From Tetraselmis striata (Eukaryota > Chlorophyta > Chlorodendrophyceae > Chlorodendrales > Chlorodendraceae), in NCBI GenBank assembly GCA_006384855.1, contig VCJN01002649.1, positions 100,851 through 164,850 on the forward strand: a DNA stretch of 64,000 nt, written 5' to 3'. The notes beneath the pieces are model-generated. The model saw only the letters and a program-made list of their open reading frames with translations. It ran no database searches and had not been told where the DNA came from. Every line of letters starts with the position of its first letter. Positions within the stretch are counted from its first letter, which is position 1. Positions 10,262 to 22,448 of the stretch are shown piece by piece. The position numbers and the translations under genes are program-made.

Positions 10262-10597
10262 TTGACGGTGCCGGCGGCCGCGGTGTACGCGGGGTGGTCT
10301 CGGCAGGTTTTCGGTGGCGGCGAGTCGGAGACAAGGCAAGAGGGGTCCCCAGTGGCGGCGGCCGGTGGACAGCCACCGAATAATGGCGACACGCCTCCGA
10401 GGGGCCAGCGGAAACGCGGCCGCGGAGCCACACAGCCAGCGGCCGACATAGCGTGCATCACCATCCGCATTTCCAAATCCCAGGCCGAGTGGGTGAGGCA
10501 GGTCGCGAAGGACAACGAGCTGCACCAACACGTTGTGGTGGACTAGGCGGTGGAACTCCTGAGAAAGCAAGAGGGCAGCGGGGCTGATCCCCAATGA
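10262..10597 (+). pseudogene. Ribbon-helix-helix-like small protein, interrupted by TAG
   Basis: The frame opens at the GTG at 10262, runs through a Gly/Pro/Arg-rich stretch with a basic RGQRKRGRG patch, then gives ITIRISKSQAEWVRQVAKDN (a beta strand followed by helix), HQHVVVD, a TAG at 10544-10546, and continues in frame as AVELLRKQEG to the TGA at 10595. The strand, helix, short turn, helix pattern with alternating I-T-I-R-I is that of a CopG/MetJ-type DNA-binding fold, which is mostly prokaryotic but occurs in mobile elements. A perfect 14-bp stem-loop begins 24 bp after the final stop. The identification is inference from pattern only. Confidence 0.3.
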
Positions 10598-10620
10598 ACC
10601 CAATGGCCCCGAAGAGCCCG

Positions 10621-10654
10621 CCAATGAGGAGCACTCCCCGGTGCTCCTCATTGG
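10621..10654. repeat. Perfect 14-bp inverted repeat with 6-base loop
   Basis: CCAATGAGGAGCAC, loop TCCCCG, then GTGCTCCTCATTGG: every base of the stem pairs. It lies just downstream of the ribbon-helix-helix-like ORF and 4 bp before CTAG. Confidence 0.9.
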
Positions 10655-10659
10655 CACTC

Positions 10660-11540
10660 TAGGGGCCACAGCGCACATAGCATACATGGCACGGTCGCAA
10701 GAGGCAGCATGGCGCGTGCGCTAAGGGGTTGGCCTGGTCAAACGGGCGGTAGTCCCGGCCTTTGTGTCCTGCCGAGAGATGGTCGCTGTGTCGCGGCTGC
10801 CCACGGATGCCCACGAGAGATGCCGAGAGATGGTCGGCTGGTCCGATCTGTCCTCCGCCCGCCCGGCCGCCGCCCATGTGTCCGTTTTCGACCGCGAGGA
10901 ATCCATTTCCGCTCCCTAGGGCCTGCCGGCCCCGTCCCAGTAAGGTCAACGAAGCCCCGGGACGGGTCAGTTCCCAGTGGGTCGGAGATCAGCGGACGGG
11001 CGGGTTATGTTTGTTTCTGGGAAAATCCCGAATACTGCCTGGAAAATAACGTAATTATTTCGTGTATTTTTCGTTATTTGAGAACGCCCCGAAGATCGTG
11101 GCTCTGGGGTTCCCCCTTTATATGCGGCAATGTGGTTTAATGCTACTACTGCGCTACTACTACATACTATTATCACTACCACCACTACCACTACCCATCA
11201 TACAGAACACTTGATAAAAACCAAACAAAAAACTGTAAACAAACAAAGCATACATATACAACATTATGATGTGTCAAAGAGAAACAGATAATACAAAATA
11301 TAATCTAAATAACAACAAACAGAAATCGCGGTTGATCACGTCATTAAGCCCAAGCCAACCAACAACATTCGCGCAGTGCACCTTGTGTGATGTTGCATGC
11401 CGCAATCGAACATATTTTCTTGCGTTGTGTCACATGGAATCCTTCATGGCTTACTAAATACTTCTAGCGTTCCCTCACAGAACGGTACTGGTACGTACCG
11501 ACGCTCAACCGTAGCATCGGATGACGAAATCACCAGTACC
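10660..11540. other. No gene recognised
   Basis: It contains a short direct repeat, GCCGAGAGATGGTCG, at about 10772 and 10822, then an AT-rich stretch (about 11040-11330) of TACTACTACTAT-type low-complexity sequence. The overlapping ORFs on both strands show no family motif. Confidence 0.5.
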
Positions 11541-11541
11541 T

Positions 11542-11568
11542 CCCCCCCCCCCCCCCCCCCCCCCCCCC
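11542..11568. repeat. Poly-C tract (27 bp)
   Basis: Uninterrupted C run. An ORF running through it (11397-12341) translates it as poly-proline and is not credible on that account. Confidence 0.95.
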
Positions 11569-11599
11569 GCCTCGCCAAACCACAACACATGGTAAAGTA

Positions 11600-13900
11600 C
11601 AATGTGGTCGGTCGATCCGTATTCCCGCCGCTACCGGTCGCCTTCTCCTACCATGCTACCACCACGAGCCACCCGCAACCAGTCTGCCCGCCGCAAGCCG
11701 GCGGACACGGCCAAATCCGTGCCGTCGGTAGAGGACATGGAGGAGGGGGGCGAGGTGTTGCAGAGCGGACAGGCGCCGTGCTTCGCGGACGTCGGTATCG
11801 CAGATCCGGCGCGACAACACCCCACATACATGCGACGCGGCCGTTCCGCCCGCCGCCTCACACCCCACACCTCACCACCACTCATGTGGCCACATACCAC
11901 ACAAACCCAGAAAACATGCCCTCCGACAATATAATGGCACTCGAACATGGCGAGCTTCCGGTCGACGAGGCTGCCGCAGTTTCACAGGACTTGGCAGGCC
12001 AACCCGTGTCGGTTGATGCGTCTCTCACCACACCCGTGCCTGTCCGTAAGGGCGCAGGCAATGGCAAAAAGGGTCTCACCCGCCGCCGCATCACCTGCCG
12101 CGGAGCCCATCCACATGCCTCGGTAAGCGCAAAGCTTAAACCAAAAACCAACCGCGAGCGACAGCTCGTCACACACCCATACGCAAAGACTACCCAAACA
12201 ACCGCTGTCCGCGCAGCCCTCGGAGGGGGGGCGCTGGCCACAACCTACTATATCGTCCTTCTTGGATCCCGCGACGACCCCTCAAACCAACACCCGTATA
12301 CCAGTACTCGTTTTGTAATTCAAACTAGTACTCGTAAATAATCCTTGATACTATTCGACGACAAAGAAAAACACGCAAAAAGGTAGCACCACCAGTCGGC
12401 CGGCCCGCCCCGCGAGGCGCCGTCATCGCGACCGCCGCCACATGCATCCCCTCACATGGCATGCGCCCAAATGCCCTGGTGAGCAGAGATCTATGTCCAG
12501 ACGACGCCTGTGGGCACCCGCTCGCTACCCATAGAAGACTATATGGACATGGAGCCTTCCCTGCCCAATTATAAACCCCATGCGCCCCAACGGAGCGCCA
12601 AAATAATCGCAAACCCCGTTGGCCTCAGGCCATATAATTTTTCGACTCACATCGGTCGCGGCCGAGGCCGCGGCCCAATCGACGGCTCCGGCCGCAGCTC
12701 CGGCCTCGGCAGAGGCCATAAAGAAGGTAGCGGCCGCATTCCACCACCCATTGCCTCCGAGTCAGAGGCACAATACAACCCACCTCGCGAGGAACCGGAC
12801 GTGGCCGTCTCCACTCGCATCCGCACCCAACCAACCCGCCCGGTCATCGCCAGAGGCGTGACCACCGGGGGCGGCCCGCAACCCGCCCAAAGCCACGGCC
12901 CCGGTCCCCGGGAAAGACAAGTGGCGCACAAACACACCCTCCCCTCCGCCCGGTCAACCCCAATCTCGCCCTCCCCCCACTCCGGAACCCCCCCCCCCCC
13001 CCCCCCCTTGCGGGCCAGACCCCGCCTCCCGGGAGATCTCACCACCAAAGACACCTCCCCATGGGTTGTCCGCCGAACCCTCCTCATTCATGAAGCCGTC
13101 GACCAAATGGACCGCAACTCCCCCGGCAAACGCATCCGTATCGCAAAACGAATCGCCTCGCTCCCTCAGCACGGGCGGCCCGCTCCACTCCCTCGCTACT
13201 CCACCCCCCTCAGCCGCTCCCCTTAGCGATGACGAGCGGATGGCCGACGACGAACACTATACTCATGCGCCGAGCTCGACGACCTGGTCGAAGAAAAATA
13301 CTACATGGACGCAAATGTGGATGGCCTCTGAGCCCCCCTTTCCCACATAAAACCCCCATGCGCCCCAACGGAGCGCCAAAATAATCGCAAAACCCCATTG
13401 GCCTCGGACCATATACCGTATTCCCCCTAATCACAACCACCACTACCACATGCATGCTTAAGATGGCACCTCTATTGGTGGCGGAGACCCCCGTACGGGG
13501 CGCAGGGCAGGGCGGGACGCCTCGGCTGCCTCGGTCCGCCCGCGTTTTGCCCTCTTCGGGACATACCCCGCCCATGAGAATGGTCCGCAACACGGCGCCG
13601 CCCTAGCTAGACGCCTACCTGAGCAACGGGTCGAAGATGCACGTAGAGGACCAAACACCCAGAGGCTGCCTAGGGCATCTTGACGGAGACGCCGCGAAGT
13701 CAAAGACATCGGACATGAGGGGCATGCCAAGACTCCGACGGAAGGAGGCGGGGATGGAAACGGAAGAGGATGGCCGGTAGCCGGAGATGTAATACACACA
13801 TGTGTCCCTACTATGGTTAGAGATGGCAGGCCCTTAGAACGACACGGTCCGGGCGGCGGAGAGCAGCGGACTAGAAGTTGTAATTCAATTCAATTTCAGT
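11600..13900. repeat. Old GC-rich repeat region with a duplicated 66-bp block and family C copy
   Basis: A block at 12573-12638 (AACCCCATGCGCCCCAACGG, then AGCGCCAAAATAATCGCAAA) recurs at 13350-13415, and weaker similarity extends upstream of both, suggesting a diverged tandem duplication of about 777 bp. The 13740-13920 end matches 27030-27200 (family C). Several overlapping ORFs exist on both strands (11602-11934, 12510-13226, 13066-13350). Their alanine, proline and arginine richness follows from GC content, and none shows a recognisable domain; a degenerate gag is possible. A 20-bp poly-C run is at 12988-13007. Confidence 0.4.
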
Positions 13901-13920
13901 TTCAATTTATGGTTGACTAA
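13740..13920. repeat. Family C repeat, copy 1
   Basis: AGAGGATGGCCGGTAG, then GTGTCCCTACTATGGTTAGA and the trailing CAATTTCAGTTTCAATTTATGG match 27048-27192 with gaps. Confidence 0.55.
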
Positions 13921-15470
13921 TTGCCATCTTGGGTCCCGATGTGGTGGCATCTTTGGAATCAATGGTGTGGATTTTGCTCAACCAGTCGTATTGCCTGCGG
14001 GACGCCCTAGGTGCGGGTCCTTGTGCTGATTGGCACTTGTCTCAAAGATTGGTTCCAACTCGGAGGAAAGATCCATTTGAAGAATTTTGATAAGCACTCG
14101 TCATACTTAACCACGTGACAACATATATCGCCGTGGGTGCCATGTCTTCGGAGGGGTACTGGTTCACACAACGGTAGTATCTAGACTTTGATAGTGCCTC
14201 TAAACATTGATGCACAATGATCATTGCCCTTTACCTATTCCGTCTTTACGTTGCGTCGGGCCGACAACATGTTGTGGTCTTCGGTCTTATTTACGGCGGG
14301 GATGAGGCGAGCACACACCATGAATGTCCCATTCCGCCAAAGACCATCCAAAACGGTCTAAAATAGAACTAAGTTATACGAGTTGAAAGGTTGGTTGATT
14401 AACCTCCATGCCTCGTACATAACGAGCGGCATGCTTGTACCGACAATGAATTATCCATACACGCCCTGGCAACTCACGGACGATGCTGCCGTCGTATATC
14501 GCTATACACTAGCTGCATCTCCGCCAAGCGCGGTCATATCTTTTATGTTCTCCAACCCATCCAAAAATTTGCCACAACCAGCCGCTTGCGACCACTTGCC
14601 GCGTTGCCGGGGCGAGCCAGATGACGCCGGCATGTGTCAAGCTTTGGTCCGGCTGCGATCCACGTACACGAGTGCATATATGCTATTATAATTACATCAT
14701 ATATTATTAGAATTGATGTCACGAGCCGCTCGTCCAACATGCGAATTAGCGCGAGGTTGTTGCTAATCGAGAAGTACGGGGGTTTGATATCGTTCCGGAT
14801 CAATAATGGGCGGACGCCGGGCAGCCATGCGTACCCCAATGATATGTTTTAAATTTCACTGCGCTTGCTGATCGCGGGTGGTGCAGGATTGTATGGCGGG
14901 ATAAAAAAATAAAACATTGTAGCGCATGCAACGCTTATCTACGCTTGACGAATCACCGTGACTTGTATGGATAACATTTACGGTGCCTACAAGTCCTACA
15001 TGCCATGGGTACGAGGTCGACAGTTGCGCCACCGCACGGCATGTAGCGACTAATAGGGCATTGCCAGCTGCTCAAAGCAACATGCCAACATCGCGTAGTG
15101 AATGGACGTGTTTCATGGGGGTGTCATATGATCGTCATCGCCGCGAACAGTGGCGACGACGAACATCATCGAGCGGCATGCATGGCCCATCAGCGCATGT
15201 AGTTGACCGAGCGCCGCGCCGCCCCCTCGCGGACGACTGTTTTTGTAGCGACAATATATATGTGTTCACTGGCAGTCCGAGAGATTGGTAGTGGTAGCCA
15301 CGTCTAGGCCCATGGGGGCCATTTTACAGCAGTACTGCGCCGGAGAAAAACAAATTAAACCAGCGTTACCTGGCATGACCGAATAAACGTTACGGGATGC
15401 CACAGGATAAAACTCACGGGAGATGTCGCTATGGGATACTGCTCGTACCTATGTTACCTTTATTATGTGA
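13921..15470. other. No gene recognised
   Basis: No ORF with a recognisable domain on either strand. Around 15125-15200 (CATCGCCGCGAACAGTGG and following) there is similarity to 31546-31620, so this is old repeat sequence. Confidence 0.5.
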
Positions 15471-15474
15471 AAGA

Positions 15475-15830
15475 CCCAGCCATTCCGCAACCGCTACAGG
15501 TGGTAGTTTTAGGAAGACCCCGGAGAACAAATTACCGAATATCTGTTTTACAAATTCCACAGATTAACCCTGCCTGGATGGCCGCTCCCCGTAAATAATA
15601 AACTCAGCAAATCGTACCCCGTTTTGCAAATTTCCAAAGAATGAAATGCACCAGCACGCAGCGCAGCGTCACGTGTCACGATGTCGTCACAAATGCCGGG
15701 CTGACTTCGTCGCTGCAGGGTGCCCGCGGCTTTCTTGCAGCAATAAATGATATGATTACCGCGCGGTATTCGCGAAGAAATGAAAATTAGGCATCACACA
15801 CACCGAGGAACTGCCGTACTTGTGTGAATT
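15475..15830. repeat. Repeat family X, isolated diverged copy
   Basis: It shares CATTCCGCAACC, GGTGGTAGTTTTAG, GAATGAAATGCACCAGCACG, CACGATGTCGTCAC and CCGCGGCTTTCTTGCAGCAA, in that order, with copies at 34960-35270, 37520-37800 and 37930-38530. Its tail (GTGTGAATTACAAGAAGG) also matches 31646-31700. Confidence 0.65.
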
Positions 15831-16465
15831 ACAAGAAGGAAAGCAACAAATCCACCCACTGCTAACAGTAGTACAAAGGTTTGAAACTAACTACGGCGAC
15901 ATACTGACAGCACAGCCCAATATTATCGTTATCAGCGAACATCCGATGGCGATCGCTACAGGTATCTATATTTTACGGGTACGCGTCGTTTTTTTTTTCC
16001 GTCGTACTATCGAGGGGGGGTAAACAAAAAGGGGGCGAAAGGGTAGAGGGGTATGGGTTTATATCCTTTTAGATACCGGGTACCGCCTTGGGCTAATAAC
16101 GGATGTGATGTAATTAAGGTTAAGAATACTTATTTAAGCGATTATAGCGACCGATTGATAGCAATAATACTCGCTATAGCATAGTGATAATAGCGATAAT
16201 AGCGCGACTTTAGCGATAGCAACAATACTCGCTTCATCATCAGCTTCCATCAGGACGACACTGCTACGACGGCTAACGAACGTCCGCCTGGCATGACACG
16301 AAGATATGGCCAGGGGTTACCTCTGATATGGCGACCCCGACTTCCCCCCCGCCCCCCCTTCCCCTACCCCAAGCTCGACTAGGACGGGCATAGCCCTACC
16401 TGGACCCTAGCTCGTAGCAGTCCCGTACTGATGGATCTCGATGTGAGAAAATAGGAATCCCCTCA

Positions 16466-16486
16466 CCCCCCCCCCCCCCCCCCCCC
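16466..16486. repeat. Poly-C tract (21 bp)
   Basis: Uninterrupted C run. The 15830-17040 interval around it holds no recognisable gene; 16140-16240 is low-complexity TAGCGATAATAGCG-type sequence. Confidence 0.95.
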
Positions 16487-17094
16487 GCCCAACACACACC
16501 GGGGGTCTGTGAATTAATTTCAGCGTACATTTAAGCTTCCACGCCACCCCTCGAGCTTGCGTTTATCTCATGCTCGGCCTTGATCATCACATGTAAATAA
16601 GGATCCTTGTGCGTCGCGCCCCGGGGATAGATCATAGGCGCGGTGGTGCGGTAACTTTTTTTATGAACACATGCATGACGCATCGTTGCATCGACAATGC
16701 ACTGTAACGTTGATGTATAGCCAATCTCACCACGTCGGGTGTGTGCCAGTTGCTAATCTAGGCCAGCGGCGAAATTGTCTAGAGGAACAGACCTATCCGG
16801 ACCATGGTCATTGCACTCACGATGGCTTGCGCTGGCACCTTAAATGGCCGCATATATATACATGGCAACTTCCCGTCCCAATCGATGCTCATTAGTTGTC
16901 AGTTTGTGTGAAGATGTGCTGCACCATGCATGCAGTTCTGGGAGTCGAATGGCCACACCCTAAACGTCTGGCAATATGTGTTACATATTGTCTGGATGGT
17001 TGTGAGTCCCGACGAGCGATGCCTTCCCTCGCTCCCTCATAGCCCTATTGCGGACTAGGGCTCCGCATCAAGCCTCAGGAGATAAATATCAAGA

Positions 17095-17320
17095 ATTGGT
17101 GCATGACGGAAAAAAAGATCAAGAATTGGTGCATGATCCAGTTGATCCGATCTTTAATCGATTTAATTGGGTTGCTAAACATTGGTGCACCGGTAAATCC
17201 ACCACATAAATATCGGTGCACCAGTAAATTCCGTGTCTAAATATCGGTGCACCAGTAAATTCCGTGTGTAAATATTGGTGCACCAGAAAATTATGCGAAA
17301 ATATTGGTGCACCAGAGGTG
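17095..17320. repeat. Minisatellite block 1 (unit about 30 bp)
   Basis: Diverged direct repeats of GGTGCACCAGTAAATTCCGT plus GTCTAAATATC. Each unit contains the palindrome GGTGCACC. Confidence 0.85.
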
Positions 17321-17739
17321 ATATATGCAGTATTCATCGATTTTACTCCGCGAATTTGAAGTTAATCTGGAAGAAAGGAAATTGTGTCAAGTTCATGCGA
17401 TGAAAATGAGCCTCAATTAACATCATCATATTATGATTACTCGTACAAGTACGAGGAGTTTTTATTACATAAGGGCTTTCATCATCATATTATTATTACA
17501 CTTTGATCCATGCATCAAGTGGACAGGACGCACACCACATTACTGCAGCATGTGTGATGCGCTAAGTACTAAGAAGCATGTATGGGACCAATCCCATACA
17601 ACTTGGGAAAAAGATTGCGGCCCCTGCCCTCCCCCTTCGTCCGCGGGAATCATCAATGAGTACAACCCTCTCTAAGCATCGTCACGACCGAAGCCGTCGA
17701 TGACACATGTCTCCCACTGTGGCTGATTCTCGGTTGATT

Positions 17740-17985
17740 CTTGGTGCACCAGTCGTTGATTCAATTACGCAGATAAATATTGGTGCATCGGTAAAACATG
17801 CGGTTAAATGTTGGTGCATCAGTTAATGTCGCACCGAAGTATCGGTGCACCAGTAAATACCGGTACCTTAATATCGGTGCATCAGTAAATTCCGCGCCTA
17901 AATAAATATCGGTGCACCGAATATTACAGCCCAATAAATATCGGTGCACCAGTAAATTCCGCGCCTAAATATTGATTCTTGGTGC
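17740..17985. repeat. Minisatellite block 2 (unit about 30 bp)
   Basis: Same unit and orientation as block 1, with CCGCGCCTAAATATC variants. The 420 bp between the blocks carry no gene. Confidence 0.85.
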
Positions 17986-18183
17986 GATTCACGATCTGTC
18001 TGGTGCACCATGATTCGATCTTTTATTGATTCTTGATGCGGAGCCTTATTGCGGACTACCCGAAACACATAGAGTCCAAGGCAGCGCGACTCGCCCGATA
18101 ATCCGCAATTGCCATAAAGCGGTAGTACATATGGCGTGGTGCCATTAATAGCGCCGTGCAGCCGGAGTATCGCCAAGCTGTTT

Positions 18184-18209
18184 GTTAATATATATATATA
18201 TATATATAT
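18184..18209. repeat. (TA)n microsatellite
   Basis: About 12 TA units. From 18210 to 18860 I see no gene. Confidence 0.85.
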
Positions 18210-18863
18210 GTCGCTTCGTGCCTGGCGCGAGTGGGATGACTCAATATACTCTATCATGCCGAGATGTGGTATGCAACCTACAAGGTTACCATGGGCGGGG
18301 CGAACGGGCTTCGCTTCAATGCGGTGTACATGTCATAGGTGCGACAAGAGGTGCAGCATTTCGATGGAGGCGGCGGAACCCTGTTGGTGCATTTATATTT
18401 ATTTCATGGCCATCCAAGATTGTGCTTACCAACATGAGCGCATCGAGCTAGCTCCGCGCATATTCTCCTCTTGCAGTATAGCGCTTTCTACCACCCTACC
18501 AACACCGATCGCTGTATCACATTTGGGGTTGGCGGCCTATTGGATGTGCCGGCTATGTCCTCCCTGGAGTCTTAATGATCGGTGTTGTGTTTGTGACTCA
18601 TCTGCTCGGCTGTGCCTCGGGCGTTCCATAATGGTCGGACAAATGTTGCTTAGTACATGTATGTATGTGTTGTCATGATGGTAGTTGCGCCATGGCTTGC
18701 CATGGAGCGCACCATACAGCCAACCCCCCTGCCCTCATGCTACAAAATATGTATTGTGCTCCCGACCGTAGCAGACAGGCAGCAGTGCCCCATATTAGGA
18801 ACGAGATTGCTGTCAAATATATTACATATCTAATCAAACTATAAAAACATATGCCATATGTAT

Positions 18864-18900
18864 CATCGGGCATAAGCCGCCCCGGCACTTGACCTCTTGC
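18864..18900 (-). repeat. SINE 3'-part fragment, minus strand
   Basis: On the minus strand it reads AGAGGTCAAGTGCCGGGGCG then GCTTATGCCCGATG, matching AGGTCAAGTGCTGGGGCGGC of the SINE at 38163-38425 and the fragment at 40959-41030. Confidence 0.6.
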
Positions 18901-18938
18901 ACCAAGCACACCCGTATGGCTGGCATTGCCCTAACCAC

Positions 18939-19938
<1,000 letters not shown>

Positions 19939-22448
19939 TAGCTCCCCCAGCTCTTCCATGCTAACGGACACAATGCAATAGCCTCGCGCAGCCCCCCCCC
20001 CCCCCCCCCCCCCGGCCAGGCGCCCATGGCAAATAGACCTCCCCCCTTCCCGCACACACACAAACACATGCTTGTGTACAGGGCGCCTGAATGACTGATT
20101 GCACCTTCAATGTATCTGCAGCCGACAGAAGCATTCCATACCTCCCATCTGCAGTCACCTCATCAATTATACCAGCGCGGCGTCATGCCCAGGTTTCACA
20201 CAGCATATCTGTGCTGATGAGCTGGGTGACTGACTATCAGCCTGCCATCCACCAGGCCGACGGGGCCATGGGTGATGATTTGTTTATGCATGCATGTCGC
20301 TGCATCGCCCTCAATGTGTAGGCATAGCTGCGCTCTGGCGCCATCACTTCATAGTCAAGTCGTAGTGATCTGCATTGCAAAGCCATGGCGGTCTTTGCGG
20401 CGGCGGTATGTGGCGGCGCGTTCAGGCTCATGGCGGCCATGTATGCGTGGGCGCATTCACACGAACGATACGAATCATCCATAATAACACTTGCTATCAT
20501 ACTGAGCTTGAGTTAGCACGCAATAGTCACGGAAAGAATACATCTTCATAGCTCGCACCTCCAATTGTGGGAATTGAAATGCAGATTATTCCAAGTCCGT
20601 CGGCACCCGTGCTATTTTTCCAGCATCTATGTCTATGGGTGCTGTAAACGGACAGGTCGGGGCCTTTTCGAATTGTTTCCAATATCGGCATCAAAGCTGC
20701 TTCTTTAAAGGACGTCACCATTACCAACAACACGGCAGGACTCGAACGAAACTGGCTTAGGACATGTATACATAAGATACTGATGAGACAAGCATGTACA
20801 TTTGTCATGAAGTAACACCCCCCTCGGGAATTAGAACGCAAGCCATAATATGTTGCAGTGGAAGGTTTTCTACGGTCTGAGCAAAATGCATGCCACAGTC
20901 TTGTTTTGTAGAAGGATTACAATCCCGAGTCAACACAGAAAACAGGGAGCAACCTTTGCCACATGAGCTGGCGTGCGCACATGCCACATGCCAGGAGATT
21001 TCGCATACTTGTGTCATGGGGACTGCTCATTGTAGACATGCTGGTGGCTGTCCATTGATATACATGGATGTCAGCCATGAGTGACATTAATCACAGGATG
21101 GAAGGGAGACGAAAATGTATAATGTTTTACAAGATACAGAAATTGATTGAATGAGACTGGCACCGCCATAGTTCTTCATGAAGCGATGAAACAATATTAA
21201 TGAGAGTGGGCACACCATTGTTGTGGCGACTTGGGGCTGTTTGTGGTGGCTGATTTCGAGAGCGGTTGTTCTTGCCCCGCCGTGTATGTACGAATCGTCG
21301 CGTAGACTCGGATGCAAGATCGTGCGAGAAGGAAGTCGCTCATACTCGAATGGTACCGCCCTGCTGAGCAAACTTGATATCCATGTCTGCGGTGCAAGTG
21401 GGCTGATGGCAGGTCCTCATAGACGCGTGGTAGTCTTTGGCACATGCCGCGACAAGATCCCCGACAGTGACTCTCCGGTGCGTGGCCGTCGTTGCGTGCG
21501 CGCGAGCTAGACCGGTGGCAGGGCGGCGCTGTACTCGCTGGCTGCTCGGACTGCACGCGGCAGCGACGCAGAAAGTGCGGCTCGGCTGGGCCTGCCTCGA
21601 CGTCCGCTGTGCGGTGTTGCCCCAGGTTGAAGTAGCTCGCTCCCCAGAGCCAGCAGAGGGGCTTCCTTCGCGAGTAGTTCCGCTGCTGGTCGCGACCTTT
21701 ATGTCTGGAAGCTTGCAATGGAACGACCGCTTGTGCCGAGCGTCGGCGCCGGTGGGCGGAGCGCGCTGCTGAGGTGCGTCGGTCGCAGTTTCTTCGCTCT
21801 GGGCGCCGGTGACGGTGTCGAACCTGTGAAGCTGGGCTAAAGACCCGCGAAACGATTTCCAGAAAACAGGCTGCTGCGCCTCGAGGTCGCCAGCGAAGCG
21901 CGACTCGTGATTCAAAGGGGGGAGTGCGCTCCGACGGCGGAGACCCGCACATTCGTTGCGCACGCTACGTGGGTTGCCATTCATCCTGATAAACCTCTGT
22001 ACCGACAGACGGAAAAGCGAGAATGTGCGATTTAAAGGGGTGAGTGTATGATTTTGGTGGGGGGGGGGGAGGGGGGGGGGGGGGGGGGTCTGACGTTGGT
22101 GTAACTATTATCTGTGCGCGATAAAAGTTCGGAAGGATCGTTGTGACCCGCTGACAGCGAGGTTGCTGCCTCTCGTTTCGAGAACTGCGTTTCGAGAACA
22201 CGGCATGAGGTCGCCGCCGCTTGGCCGCGGCCGCGCTTCGCGAACAGTCCGCGAGCAAGATGAAAGATTACACCGGTACAGGTACAGGTACGGCGGGGGA
22301 GCCGGCGGAACTCGTACATACGGGTAGTGCGGAATGATGTATTTAGCGACTGTTATTATGCGTGGCGGACTCGGAGCCTGGCCGGCCACGTACTGGGTGC
22401 CCACGTGCAGAAATGCAGAATACAATATTATGACGGTGGTAATTAATA
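19939..22448. repeat. Dispersed repeat family A, copy II, left part
   Basis: Paralogue of 1 to about 2500. Shared landmarks include CACAATGCAATAGCC (19969), GCATATCTGTGCTG, the CTGCGCTCTGGCGCC block and the conserved minus-strand ORF. It is interrupted at 22449 by a composite TIR element and continues at 25317. A 22-bp poly-C run (19992-20013) and G runs (22059-22088) are private to this copy or much longer in it. Confidence 0.75.
21340..21984 (-). CDS. Hypothetical 214-aa protein of repeat family A, copy II
   Basis: Homologue of the ORF at 1453-2196 with the same stop and the same C-terminal end. The HKRSFHCKLPDIKVATS block and the RRVTVGDLVAACAKDYHAS tail are unchanged, while the spacer between them has many substitutions and small indels that keep the frame. 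This supports a real, once-selected protein. The N-terminus differs in the two copies, so the annotated start is only the first in-frame ATG. Function unknown. Confidence 0.42.
   Translation of the reverse strand: MNGNPRSVRNECAGLRRRSALPPLNHESRFAGDLEAQQPVFWKSFRGSLAQLHRFDTVTGAQSEETATDAPQQRAPPTGADARHKRSFHCKLPDIKVATSSGTTREGSPSAGSGERATSTWGNTAQRTSRQAQPSRTFCVAAACSPSSQRVQRRPATGLARAHATTATHRRVTVGDLVAACAKDYHASMRTCHQPTCTADMDIKFAQQGGTIRV

Larger units (their letters stand above)
17058..18046. mobile_element. TIR element with 12-bp target duplication and internal minisatellite
   Basis: The ends are inverted repeats GGCTCCGCATCAAG (17060) and CTTGATGCGGAGCC (ending 18045). The sequence TATTGCGGACTA lies immediately outside both ends (17046-17057 and 18047-18058), a perfect 12-bp direct repeat that reads as a target-site duplication. 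The interior is mostly a minisatellite in two blocks around GGTGCACC. No transposase ORF is present, so it is non-autonomous. The duplication length is nearest to Mutator-like elements (usually 9-11 bp). Confidence 0.7.

Noticed and set aside
10262..10597. Bacterial toxin-antitoxin operon
   Set aside because: No partner gene, no ribosome-binding site, and the ORF contains a stop; only a fold resemblance is claimed.
10621..10662. Helitron 3' end (hairpin followed by CTAG)
   Set aside because: The spacing to CTAG is only 4 bp, the next base is not T, and no TC start or Rep/helicase sequence was found.
11397..12341. 314-aa plus-strand ORF
   Set aside because: It runs through a 27-bp poly-C tract as poly-proline, has no recognisable domain and is overlapped by open frames on both strands.
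17095..17985. CRISPR-like array of short repeats
   Set aside because: Units are directly adjacent and variable with no unique spacers; it is a minisatellite inside a TIR element in a eukaryotic genome.
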